64,000 nucleotides of DNA. Origin: Bog-473 sp963743785 (GTDB taxonomy: Bacteria; Actinomycetota; Acidimicrobiia; Acidimicrobiales; RAAP-2). Both the position numbers and the translations under genes were made by a program. Below the pieces are notes generated by a model. That model worked only from the letters and a program-made list of their open reading frames with translations. It searched no databases and was not told the DNA's origin. The stretch lies in contig CAVURD010000007.1 of NCBI GenBank assembly GCA_963743785.1, positions 10,998 through 74,997 of the forward strand, written 5' to 3'. How positions within the stretch are numbered: position 1 is the first letter of the stretch; each line of letters begins with the position of its first letter. Below are positions 1 through 8,498 of this stretch, in pieces.

Positions 1-1037
1 TGCACCTTGACGTCGCGTCGGGGGGTGAGCTGCACGTCGCCCTCTCGGCGGGAGTGCCGGCGGACCGGCTGGTCCTCCATGGCAACAACAAGTCCGAAGA
101 GGAGCTGGCCCACGCCCTGGCCTGTGGGGTGGGCCGCATTGTGGTCGACTCCTTTGACGAGATCACCCGGCTGGGGAGATTGCTCGATGTCCCATCGGCA
201 CGCCCCGAGCGGCCCCGGGTTCTGGTCCGGGTAACCCCCGGAGTCGAGGCGCACACTCATGAATTCGTGCGGACGGGACAGGAGGACTCCAAGTTCGGGT
301 TCTCGGTGCTGTCCGGCGCGGCCGCCCAAGCGGTCGGCGCACTCGAGCTGCTGCCGGGGGCTGAACTTGTCGGCGTCCATGCGCACATCGGCAGCCAGGT
401 CTTCGAAGCCTCTTCGTTCGAGCAGGCCGCCGAGGTACTGGGCGGCTTCTTCGCCCCGCTCGATCTCCCCGAGCTCGTGGTCGGCGGCGGACTCGGCGTC
501 CCCTATGTCAACGGCGAGTCGGCCCCGACCCAGGCGGAGTGGGCGAGGGTCACCCGGACAGCATGCGCGCGGGTCGGGGTCGATCCGGCCACCCGGATCT
601 CGGCCGAGCCCGGTCGATCCATCGCGGCGGCGGCGGCGATCACCCTCTACACGGTGGGGACGATCAAGGACCTCCCGGGCATCCGCACCTATGTCAGCGT
701 CGACGGAGGCATGAGCGACAATCCGCGGCCGGTCCTCTACGGCAGCGGGTACGAGGCCTTCCTGCCCCGCGCCGTCGGCGCGGCGCGGCCACGTTCGATC
801 CGACTGGTCGGGAAGCACTGTGAGAGTGGAGACCTCATCGTCCCTGAGGCCTTCGTGCCCGAGGATCTCCGGGTCGGCGACATCCTGGCCACACCGGTCA
901 CCGGCGCCTACGGCTACTCCATGGCGTCCAACTACAACAAGGTGCCCCGCCCCGCCGTGGTGTTCGTGGCGGACGGAGGTGCACGCGTGGTCGTGCGGCG
1001 AGAGACATTCGACGATTTGATCCGCCTCGATTCCTGA
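1..1037 (+). CDS. lysA: Diaminopimelate decarboxylase, 3' part (5' end outside window)
   Basis: PLP-dependent enzyme that decarboxylates meso-diaminopimelate to L-lysine, the last step of lysine synthesis. The reading frame is open from base 3, so the start codon and the N-terminal region with the PLP lysine lie upstream of the window. Visible family motifs in order are DVASGGEL, HGNNKSEEEL, HAHIGSQVFE, the phosphate-binding GGGLGVPY, EPGRS, the C-terminal KHCESGD with the catalytic Cys, and AYGYSMASNYN. The gene is followed 45 bases later by hom and then thrC, so it is probably the first visible gene of an aspartate-family amino-acid operon. Confidence 0.95.
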   Translation, partial: HLDVASGGELHVALSAGVPADRLVLHGNNKSEEELAHALACGVGRIVVDSFDEITRLGRLLDVPSARPERPRVLVRVTPGVEAHTHEFVRTGQEDSKFGFSVLSGAAAQAVGALELLPGAELVGVHAHIGSQVFEASSFEQAAEVLGGFFAPLDLPELVVGGGLGVPYVNGESAPTQAEWARVTRTACARVGVDPATRISAEPGRSIAAAAAITLYTVGTIKDLPGIRTYVSVDGGMSDNPRPVLYGSGYEAFLPRAVGAARPRSIRLVGKHCESGDLIVPEAFVPEDLRVGDILATPVTGAYGYSMASNYNKVPRPAVVFVADGGARVVVRRETFDDLIRLDS

Positions 1038-1082
1038 ACCCGCCTCACGAACAACGGAACGGGCAGCCTGTACCGTTGTCAC

Positions 1083-2408
1083 ATGGCCAACACCGGCGCT
1101 GACGCGCCCCGAGCATCGTCGACGGTGCGGGTCGCCCTGCTGGGCTGCGGCAACGTGGGAGGGGCGCTGGCCGAGCTCCTGCTGACCCATGGAGACGACA
1201 TCGCCGCCCGGACCGGCATCAACCTCGAGCTGGCCGGCATCGCCGTCGCCGACCTGACCCGGCCGCGGTCGCCGCTCATCCCACCCGATCTCATCGGGAG
1301 CGACGCGGCGGCCCTGGTGGTCCGCCCCGATGTCGACGTGGTGGTCGAGCTCATTGGCGGTGCCCACCCGGCCCACGAGCTCATCGCGGCCGCCCTTCGA
1401 GCGGGAAAGCCCGTGGTCTCGGGGAACAAGGCGCTGCTGGCCGTGGCGGGCGCCGAGTTGGCCGATGTGGCCGCGGCCCACCACGTCGACCTGCTGTACG
1501 AAGCCTCGGTGGGTGGGGCCATCCCGGTCATCCGCCCGCTGCGAGAGTCGTTGGCGGGCGAGCAGATCGTCCGGGTCATGGGGATCGTCAACGGGACGAC
1601 GAACTTCATCCTGACCCGGATGGAGGACGACGGGATTCAGTACGCCGACGCGTTGGCCGAGGCGCAGGAGCTGGGATTGGCCGAGCGAGATCCCGCGGCC
1701 GATGTCGAGGGTCATGACGCCGCGGCCAAGGCGGCCATTCTCGCCGCGCTGGCCTTTGGCATCGATGTCGTCGATGCCGATGTGCACCGCGAGGGCATCA
1801 CGACGATCAGCGCCGCCGACGTGTCCTATGCCAATCGCCTCGGGTACTCGGTCAAGCTGCTGGCCGTGGCCGAACTGGTCGACGGCGGCCCGGAGATCTC
1901 CGTGCGGGTCCACCCCGCCATGGTGCCCCGCACCCATCCGCTGGCTTCGGTGCGGGGGGAATTCAATGCCGTCTTCGTCGAAGGCGCAGTGAGCGGCGAG
2001 CTCATGCTGTACGGGCGCGGGGCCGGCGGCGGGCCGACGGCCAGCGCGGTGTTGGGTGACCTGGTCGACGCCGCGCGAAATCTACGAGCCGGGGCCCCGG
2101 CCCCGGCGCCGAAGCGCTCCAGCGCCACCGTGCGCCCTCAGGCCGATTTGCGATCGGCCTTCTACCTGAGCATGGACGTGGCTGATCGTCCGGGCGTGCT
2201 GGCCGCCGTGGCCCATGTCTTCGGGACTCACGACGTGTCAATCCGGGCCATGGAGCAGGTCGGGCTGGCGGACGAAGCCCGGTTGATCTTTCTCACGCAC
2301 GTCGCCCGTGAGGGCGACCTCTTGGCCACCATTGACGAATTGCGCATGCTCCAGGCCGTGGACCGGGTCAGTGGTGTTCTGCGCGTCATTGGCGAAGAGG
2401 AAGACTGA
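1083..2408 (+). CDS. hom: Homoserine dehydrogenase
   Basis: Reduces aspartate semialdehyde to homoserine with NAD(P)H, the branch point to threonine and methionine. The 441-residue protein has an N-terminal Rossmann motif (LLGCGNVGGAL), the GNKALLA segment with the catalytic lysine, an EASVGGAIPVI active-site segment, and a C-terminal extension (about residues 355-441, beginning at DLRSAFYLSMDV) that looks like an ACT domain, as in other Gram-positive enzymes. The ACT domain suggests feedback control by threonine (family knowledge). The stop codon lies two bases before the GTG start of thrC, so the two genes are likely translationally coupled. Confidence 0.96.
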   Translation: MANTGADAPRASSTVRVALLGCGNVGGALAELLLTHGDDIAARTGINLELAGIAVADLTRPRSPLIPPDLIGSDAAALVVRPDVDVVVELIGGAHPAHELIAAALRAGKPVVSGNKALLAVAGAELADVAAAHHVDLLYEASVGGAIPVIRPLRESLAGEQIVRVMGIVNGTTNFILTRMEDDGIQYADALAEAQELGLAERDPAADVEGHDAAAKAAILAALAFGIDVVDADVHREGITTISAADVSYANRLGYSVKLLAVAELVDGGPEISVRVHPAMVPRTHPLASVRGEFNAVFVEGAVSGELMLYGRGAGGGPTASAVLGDLVDAARNLRAGAPAPAPKRSSATVRPQADLRSAFYLSMDVADRPGVLAAVAHVFGTHDVSIRAMEQVGLADEARLIFLTHVAREGDLLATIDELRMLQAVDRVSGVLRVIGEEED

Positions 2409-2410
2409 CC

Positions 2411-3454
2411 GTGGCGCGGGGCTGGCGGGGAGTGATGGAGGAGTATCGGCCCTTCTTGCCATTGACCCCCGATTCGCCGGTGGTCACGCTGCTTGAAGGC
2501 GGGACACCTCTGTTGGCGGCACCGCGCCTGTCCGAGCGGATGGGCGCAGAGGTCTGGCTCAAGGTGGAAGGGGCCAACCCCACCGGGTCCTTCAAGGACC
2601 GGGGGATGACCATGGCCATCTCCAAGGCCGTGGAGGAGGGAGCCAAGGCGGTCGTCTGTGCCTCGACCGGCAACACCTCGGCCTCGGCCGCGGCCTACGC
2701 CGCCCGGGCCGGATTGACCTGCGCCGTCTTGATCCCCGACGGGCACATTGCCTTGGGCAAGTTGGCCCAGGCCCTCGTCCACGGTGCCCGGGTCCTGCAG
2801 GTTCGGGGCAACTTCGACGAGGCCTTGTCGATCGTTCGGGAACTGCCGGATCACGCGCCGATCACCGTCGTCAATTCGGTCAACCCCCACCGGATCGAAG
2901 GACAGAAGACCGGTGCCTTCGAGATTGTCGATGTGCTGGGGGACGCTCCCGATGTCCACTGCATCCCGGTTGGCAACGCCGGCAACATCACGGCGTATTG
3001 GCGCGGGTACCTGCAGTACAAGGAGGCCGGTCGCTCGACCAGGCTGCCCCGGATGCTCGGTTTCCAAGCGGCCGGAGCCGCGCCCATGGTGCTCGGCCAC
3101 GTGGTCGAGAATCCCGAGACGATCGCCACCGCCATCCGCATCGGGAATCCGGCCAGCTGGTACTCGGCCGCGGCGGCCGCCAGTGAGTCGGGCGGCTCCA
3201 TCACCGCCGTGACGGATGCGGAGATCCTGGCGGCCTACACCTTCTTGGCCCAGCAGGAGTCCGTGTTCTGCGAGGCGGCCTCGGCGGCCTCGGTGGCCGG
3301 GCTCATGAAGACCGGCGTGCCCGAGGGGTCAAAGGTGGTGTGCGTCCTGACGGGTCACGGTTTGAAGGATCCGGACCTGGCCATCAGCCAGATATCCGTG
3401 CCTACGGTGATCGACCTCAATCTCAGGACCATTCTGGCCGAGCTTTCCCTGTGA
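2411..3454 (+). CDS. thrC: Threonine synthase
   Basis: PLP enzyme that converts O-phosphohomoserine to L-threonine. The 347-residue length fits the short bacterial class. NPTGSFKDRGM carries the PLP-binding Lys, CASTGNTSASAAAYAARAG binds the cofactor phosphate, and GNAGN follows further on. The GTG at 2411 is used as start because it follows the hom stop almost immediately; an ATG nine codons later (GVMEEYR) is an alternative. The lysA-hom-thrC order is standard for actinobacteria. Confidence 0.96.
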   Translation: MARGWRGVMEEYRPFLPLTPDSPVVTLLEGGTPLLAAPRLSERMGAEVWLKVEGANPTGSFKDRGMTMAISKAVEEGAKAVVCASTGNTSASAAAYAARAGLTCAVLIPDGHIALGKLAQALVHGARVLQVRGNFDEALSIVRELPDHAPITVVNSVNPHRIEGQKTGAFEIVDVLGDAPDVHCIPVGNAGNITAYWRGYLQYKEAGRSTRLPRMLGFQAAGAAPMVLGHVVENPETIATAIRIGNPASWYSAAAAASESGGSITAVTDAEILAAYTFLAQQESVFCEAASAASVAGLMKTGVPEGSKVVCVLTGHGLKDPDLAISQISVPTVIDLNLRTILAELSL

Positions 3455-3476
3455 GCCAGCTCCCGCAAGGCCCGTT

Positions 3477-3498
3477 CCCCAGGCACCGCCACCTGGGG
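3477..3498 (+). terminator. Hairpin after thrC, possible terminator
   Basis: A perfect 7-bp stem (CCCCAGG at 3477-3483 with CCTGGGG at 3492-3498) closes an 8-base loop, 22 bases after the thrC stop. No U-tract follows, so it is not a classical intrinsic terminator. It could be a weak terminator, or a stop for RNA decay at the 3' end of the amino-acid operon. Confidence 0.45.
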
Positions 3499-3501
3499 AT
3501 G

Positions 3502-3531
3502 TTGGCATTGGCCGTTCGCGACCGCTAATGT
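3502..3531 (+). promoter_or_regulatory. Predicted sigma-A promoter for rho
   Basis: TTGGCA at 3502-3507 and TAATGT at 3526-3531 are separated by 18 bases. A transcript from here would carry a leader of roughly 170 bases before the rho start at 3711. Long rho leaders occur where Rho regulates itself; nothing here proves that. The rest of 3532-3710 holds no gene I can support. Confidence 0.4.
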
Positions 3532-3710
3532 GTAGGTATCCCCTCTGCGCGACGCAGCGCTCTCCGCGGGTACCAAAAATGGTCCCGGGGTGCTTTTGGC
3601 AGAGGTGATCGGGGGAGGGCATCCAGCACGGATCCCTTCGCCTCCCTATTTACCCTCGCCACGCGCGGATATCCCGAGCAGGCGTTAACCCTCTACGGAA
3701 GAGGAGCCCG

Positions 3711-5490
3711 ATGACTGCGGAGCAGCAGCTCGAACGATCGGTACTTGAAGGCAAAGAGCGAGAAGAGCTCAACGCCATCGCCCAGGCCATGTCGCTCAAG
3801 ACGACGACCCGGACCAAAAAGGCCGACATCATCTCTCAAATCCTCGACGCCACCGGCGTGACCACCAATGGCGACGCCGCCAGCGGCAATGGGGATAGCA
3901 ACGGCACCAAGCCGACTCGGCGCCCCCGGGTGAGCGCGACGGCAGCGCCAGAAGGAGTCGAGGCCGAGGCATCCGCCAGCGCCGGAACCGCCGGCCGAGA
4001 CGGCACCGGAGGAAGCGGCCCCGGCCGCCACGGGGCCGGCCATCTTCGTGGAACCTCCTGAGCTCGCCGACGGGAGCGAGAACAACGGGTCGGCACAGAA
4101 CGGGCAGGGTGCAACGTCGGGCCAGCAGCAGACTCGAAATCGACCCGGGTCGGGGCAAGGCCAGAACAACCAGAACAACCGCAACAACCAGAACAACCAG
4201 AACCAGAACAACCAGAACAACCGCAACAACCAGTCGCAGGGTGACGGTGGCGACGTCGGCAACCGGCGCAGTCGCCGCCGGCGTGGCCGCGAGCGTGGAC
4301 CCGGTGGTGAGCTCCAAGGTGGCGGCGGACAGGAGCAACCGTATTCAGGCGAACTGGTCGATGTGAAGGGCATGCTCGACCTGCGCGACGAGGGGTACGG
4401 GTTTCTGCGCTGCGATGGGTACCTACCCTCCCCGAAGGACGTCTACATCTCCATCAGTCAGGCCCGGCGGTTTGCGCTGCGTCGGGGCGACTACGTCGAA
4501 GGCGCCTGCCGCCCGGCCTCCAACAATGAGAAGTACCCGGCGTTGCTCCGCATCGATTCCGTCTCGGGTCTGGACCCCGAGGAAGCTCGCAACCGTCCCC
4601 GCTTCGAGGATCTGACCCCACTGTTTCCTGATTCCCGGCTGCACCTCGAAATGCAGGACCACGGCGACAAGGACAACCTGACCGCTCGCATCGTGGATCT
4701 CCTCTCGCCCATCGGCAAGGGGCAGCGTGGCCTGATCGTCTCGCCGCCCAAGGCGGGCAAGACGACGGTCATGAAGCAGATTGCCCACTCCATTGAGGCC
4801 AACAACCCGGACGTCCACCTCATGGTCCTGCTGGTTGACGAACGCCCCGAAGAAGTCACCGACATGCGACGCTCGGTGCGGGGCGAGGTCATCGCGTCGA
4901 CCTTTGACCGCCCGGCCGACGAGCACACCCAGGTGGCCGAGCTGACCCTGGAGCGGGCCAAGCGCCTGGTCGAGGTGGGTCGCGACGTCGTGATCATCCT
5001 GGACGGCATCACCCGTCTGGCCCGGGCCTACAACCTGGCCGCACCGGCCACCGGCCGGATCATGTCTGGTGGCGTCGACTCGGGGGCGCTCTACCCGCCC
5101 AAGAAGTTCTTCGGTGCGGCCCGCAACATCGAAGAGGGTGGCTCGCTCACCATTCTGGCCTCGGCTCTGGTCGAGACCGGATCAAAGATGGACGAGGTCA
5201 TTTTCGAGGAGTTCAAGGGCACCGGCAACATGGAGCTCCGTCTCGACCGCCGTCTCTCCGAGCGCCGGCTCTACCCGGCCATCGACGTCAACGCCAGCTC
5301 GACCCGCCATGAGGAGTTGTTGTTCGAGCGTGGGCAGTTGGCCCAGGTGTGGAAGTTGCGCCGGGTGCTCAACGCCCTGGCCAATGACGGCAAGGAAGCA
5401 GCCGGGCTTGAACTGCTCATGGACAAGATCCGCACCACGAACAGCAACGACGAGTTCCTGGCTGAAATCGCCAAGGGACCCGCCACCTGA
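3711..5490 (+). CDS. rho: Transcription termination factor Rho, apparent frameshift in the linker
   Basis: Hexameric RNA-dependent ATPase helicase that terminates transcription. The N-terminal Rho-N helical domain (starting MTAEQQLERS, about 50 residues) begins at 3711 after a GGAAGAGGAG ribosome site. The rest, from about 3934 on, is in the next frame: a Pro/Ala/Glu-rich linker, an Asn/Gln-rich low-complexity stretch (4162-4239), an Arg-rich patch, the cold-shock RNA-binding domain (from GMLDLRDEGYGFLR), and the ATPase core with the Walker A motif SPPKAGKTT, the Walker B segment VVIILDGITRLARAYN, and the Q/R-loop region around GGVDSGALYPPKKFFGAARN. The frame change (one extra base) falls between 3934 and 4061. 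Rho is usually essential in actinobacteria, so a sequence error is the likeliest cause. Confidence 0.9.
4162..4239 (+). repeat. Asn/Gln codon repeat inside rho
   Basis: A run of imperfect CAGAACAAC and CGCAACAAC units encodes 26 residues made almost wholly of Asn and Gln with two Arg. It lies between the Rho-N domain and the RNA-binding domain. It is a direct-repeat tract that could expand or contract, and at the protein level it is a prion-like disordered segment. Confidence 0.85.
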
Positions 5491-5569
5491 GGACGCCCCC
5501 GCCGGCGACCCGGCCGGGAGCGACCGGCCGACCCCTACAATGGACCACCGAAACGACGCAGGAGACACC

Positions 5570-5812
5570 ATGAAGGCTGACATTCACCCCAACTACGTAG
5601 AGGCCACCGTACGTTGCTCGTGCGGCAACACCTACGTGACCCACTCCACCAAGGCCGATCTCCACGTCGAGCTGTGCAACGAGTGCCACCCCTTCTTCAC
5701 GGGCAAGCAGAAGCTGGTCGACTCCGGTGGACGGGTGGAGCGCTTCCAGCGTCGGTACGGCGAGCGCAAGGGTAAGGCGAAGGCTGCGCCGACCACGACG
5801 CCGCAGGACTAA
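5570..5812 (+). CDS. rpmE: 50S ribosomal protein L31
   Basis: Small 80-residue ribosomal protein that bridges the ribosomal subunits. It starts MKADIHPNYVEATVRCSCGN after a GGAGA ribosome site. The zinc-binding form is indicated by RCSCGN and LCNECHPFF, which supply four cysteines. The C-terminal tail is basic and Lys/Ala-rich. It lies between rho and prfA, the usual actinobacterial order. Confidence 0.96.
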   Translation: MKADIHPNYVEATVRCSCGNTYVTHSTKADLHVELCNECHPFFTGKQKLVDSGGRVERFQRRYGERKGKAKAAPTTTPQD

Positions 5813-5878
5813 GCCACGCCGCGACGCCGCGGGGCCGCATCCCGCTCCGTTGCCCCCGTCGCTCCTTAGCCTGTTCCC

Positions 5879-6958
5879 ATGATCGACGACCGGATGGCCG
5901 CGCTCGAGGCGGAATTCGACACCCTTGAGGCCGACCTGGCTGACCCGGTCATCCTGGCTGATTCGGACCGGGTACGCGATCTCTCCCGACGCCACAAGGA
6001 GTTGGGCGAGATCGTGCGGGCCTGGCACGAGTTGAGCAGCTCCCGCGCCGACGTGATCGTGGCCCGGGAGATGCTGACCGAAGCGTCGGGTGACGAGCGG
6101 GAAATGATGCGCCAAGAGATCGAGCAGGCCGAATCGTCGGTGGCCGAGTTGGAAGCACGCATTCAGTCACTCCTCCTCCCCAAGGACCCCAACGTCGGTC
6201 GCAACGTGATCATGGAGATCCGCGGCGCGGTGGGGGGCGATGAGGCGAATCTCTTCGCCCGCGTGCTGTTCGACATGTACCAGCGCTTCGCCGCCCTGGA
6301 GAAATGGAAGGTCGAGATTCTCTCCGTGGATGCATCCGACCGGGACGGCATCAACGAAGCGGTCTTCCTCGTCAAGGGGAAAGAGGCCTACAGCCGGCTC
6401 GAATACGAGGCCGGTACCCACCGCGTGCAGCGGGTCCCGGTGACCGAGGCCAAGGGCCGGATCCACACGTCGACGGCAACGGTCACCGTGCTCCCCGAGG
6501 CGGCGGAAGTGGAGATCGCCATCGATCCGAACGATCTCAAGGTCGACGTCTACCGCTCCACCGGCCCGGGAGGGCAGTCGGTCAATACGACGGACTCGGC
6601 CGTCCGCATCACGCACCTGCCCACCGGGACCGTCGTGGCCATGCAGGACGAGAAGAGCCAGATTCAGAACCGGGCCAAGGCCATGGTGGTCCTGCGGGCC
6701 CGCCTTCTCAAGGCCGAGCAGGACCGCCAAGCCGCTGAACTGTCGGCCCAGCGCCGAGGGCAGGTGGGCGCCGGAGGCCGGGTCGACAAGATCCGCACGT
6801 ACAACTTCAAAGAGAACCGGGTCACCGACCACCGCATCAACCTCACGCTCTACAAGCTCGACCAGGTACTGGCCGGCGATTTGATCGAGTTGACGGACGC
6901 CCTCATGGCGGACAAGCGCGCACGCCAATTGGCTGGTGACGAACCCCTCGTACCATGA
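5879..6958 (+). CDS. prfA: Peptide chain release factor 1
   Basis: Recognises UAA and UAG stop codons and triggers peptidyl-tRNA hydrolysis. The 359-residue length is standard. The catalytic GGQ loop sits in STGPGGQSVNTTDSAV near residue 231. The tripeptide stop-codon-recognition region precedes it, and a coiled-coil N-terminal domain rich in Glu and Arg occupies about residues 1-100. The stop codon overlaps the prmC ATG by four bases (ATGA), coupling the factor to the enzyme that methylates its GGQ glutamine. Confidence 0.97.
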   Translation: MIDDRMAALEAEFDTLEADLADPVILADSDRVRDLSRRHKELGEIVRAWHELSSSRADVIVAREMLTEASGDEREMMRQEIEQAESSVAELEARIQSLLLPKDPNVGRNVIMEIRGAVGGDEANLFARVLFDMYQRFAALEKWKVEILSVDASDRDGINEAVFLVKGKEAYSRLEYEAGTHRVQRVPVTEAKGRIHTSTATVTVLPEAAEVEIAIDPNDLKVDVYRSTGPGGQSVNTTDSAVRITHLPTGTVVAMQDEKSQIQNRAKAMVVLRARLLKAEQDRQAAELSAQRRGQVGAGGRVDKIRTYNFKENRVTDHRINLTLYKLDQVLAGDLIELTDALMADKRARQLAGDEPLVP

Positions 6959-7824
6959 CCCCGAGCGAACTGGTCGCCGAGCTCACCGCCACCCTGGGCG
7001 CCCGCCACGAGGCCCGCTTCATCATCGAGGACGTGCTGGGAGTCGACCCCTCCTCATCGGACGCGTCGGTGGGCCCGGCCGAGGTCGACCTCATCCGCAC
7101 GCTGGCGGTCCGTCGTGGCACGGGTGAGCCGTTGCAGTACGTGCTCGGCCACTGGGCCTTTCGCTCGCTCGATCTCTTGGTGGATCCCCGCGTGCTCATC
7201 CCGCGCCCCGAGACCGAACAGGTGGTGGAGGTCGCCCTGCGCGAGATCGCCCACCTCGGTGCCACCGATCCGGTGATGGTCGATGCCGGTACCGGGTCGG
7301 GCGCCATCGCATTGTCCTTGGCCACCGAACTGGCGCGCTCGAACCCCGAAGGGCGCGTGTGGGCGGTTGACTGCAGCCCCGACGCCCTGGCCGTGGCCAG
7401 GTCCAACCTCGAACGCGTGCGCCGGCACGACGACGGTCCGATGCTGCCGGTCACCATGGTGCAGGGCTCGTGGCTGGCTGCCTTGCCCGCCGCCATGGAG
7501 GGCAGGATCACCCTGGTGGTGTCCAATCCGCCCTACATCGAACCCACGCAGTGGACGGGTCTCCAGGCCGAGGTGCGCCACGAGCCGACCGGCGCCCTCC
7601 TGGCCGCCGACGGCACCGACGGCACACCCGGACTGGGCGACGTGGAGGCCGTGTTGCGCCAGGCCTGGGGCTGGCTGTCCCGCCCGGGTGCCGTGGTCAT
7701 CGAGGTGGCACCCGATCAGGCCCCGGCGGCCGTCCGCATGGCTCAGTCCATCGGCTACCTCGACGTCGACGCCGTCCCCGACCTCGCCGGTCGTCCCCGG
7801 GCCCTCGTGGGCCGGGTCCGATGA
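6955..7824 (+). CDS. prmC: Release factor glutamine methyltransferase
   Basis: SAM-dependent N5-methyltransferase acting on the GGQ glutamine of release factors. The 289-residue protein has an N-terminal helical substrate-binding domain, the SAM-binding DAGTGSGAIALSLA, and the catalytic SNPPYIEP motif typical of HemK/PrmC enzymes. It overlaps prfA upstream and the YrdC-domain gene downstream by four bases each, so the three are probably one transcript. Confidence 0.95.
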   Translation: MTPSELVAELTATLGARHEARFIIEDVLGVDPSSSDASVGPAEVDLIRTLAVRRGTGEPLQYVLGHWAFRSLDLLVDPRVLIPRPETEQVVEVALREIAHLGATDPVMVDAGTGSGAIALSLATELARSNPEGRVWAVDCSPDALAVARSNLERVRRHDDGPMLPVTMVQGSWLAALPAAMEGRITLVVSNPPYIEPTQWTGLQAEVRHEPTGALLAADGTDGTPGLGDVEAVLRQAWGWLSRPGAVVIEVAPDQAPAAVRMAQSIGYLDVDAVPDLAGRPRALVGRVR

Positions 7825-8435
7825 CCGGGCCGCCCCTCGTCCGGGCCGGCACCGCCGCCCTGGGAGATGCGCTGGACGACGGGCACGTGATCGTCGTCCC
7901 CGGTGTCGGCGGGTACCAGTTGGCGGCTCGACACGGTGCTCCAGGCGTGACGGCCCTGCTGGCACTGGCCGCCGCCAGAGGCCACGACACGGTGCCCTTC
8001 GTTGCCATTGGCCGGATCGCCCAGGCCGGCGACGTGACCTCCGACTGGACGGAGGTCATCCGCCGGGTGGCCATCCGATTCTGGCCCGGACCGTTGGTCC
8101 TGATCGTGGGTGAAACCGATGGATCCGTGCGCATCACGATGCCCCCCGGGCGCGCCCTCAGGGTGCTCTGTCGCCGGAAGGGTCCCTTGGTCATGGCGGC
8201 CGCGCATGGTGCCGACGGCCGACCACTGGCCGATCCCGAACGGGTGCGGTCAGCCTTCAACGCCACCGAGGTGGCCCTTGTGGTGGACAGTGGGACGTGC
8301 GAGGGTCCCGGGCCGAGCGTGCTCGATTGCCGGGTGACCCCACCGGTCGTGTTCGAGGTTGGTGCCCTGCCGCGAACCTATATCGAGGCCGCGCTGCTCG
8401 TTGGAGGGCGCCGTCGGTGGATGTCGAGATCGTGA
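7821..8435 (+). CDS. Divergent YrdC/Sua5-domain protein
   Basis: By position (prmC then yrdC is conserved synteny) and by motifs such as RFWPGPLVLIV and the terminal SGTCEGPGPSVLDC segment, this 204-residue protein belongs to the Sua5/YrdC/TsaC family, which makes threonylcarbamoyl-adenylate for tRNA t6A. Two things are unusual: the N-terminal ATP/threonine-binding signature (normally PTDTVYGL-like) reads VPGVGGYQLAAR, and the usual Lys/Arg-rich KxR...P substrate motif is not recognisable. It may be a diverged paralogue with another role. The start is the ATG overlapping the prmC stop. Confidence 0.7.
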   Translation: MTGPPLVRAGTAALGDALDDGHVIVVPGVGGYQLAARHGAPGVTALLALAAARGHDTVPFVAIGRIAQAGDVTSDWTEVIRRVAIRFWPGPLVLIVGETDGSVRITMPPGRALRVLCRRKGPLVMAAAHGADGRPLADPERVRSAFNATEVALVVDSGTCEGPGPSVLDCRVTPPVVFEVGALPRTYIEAALLVGGRRRWMSRS

Positions 8436-8498
8436 CCGCGTGAGGTCTGGGGGTGGAACGATGTCGCACGCAGGCCACGACGGCACGCCACCATGCAC

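Noticed and set aside
3477..3498. Classical intrinsic terminator after thrC
   Set aside because: The stem is good but there is no run of T after it; kept only as a hairpin of uncertain role.
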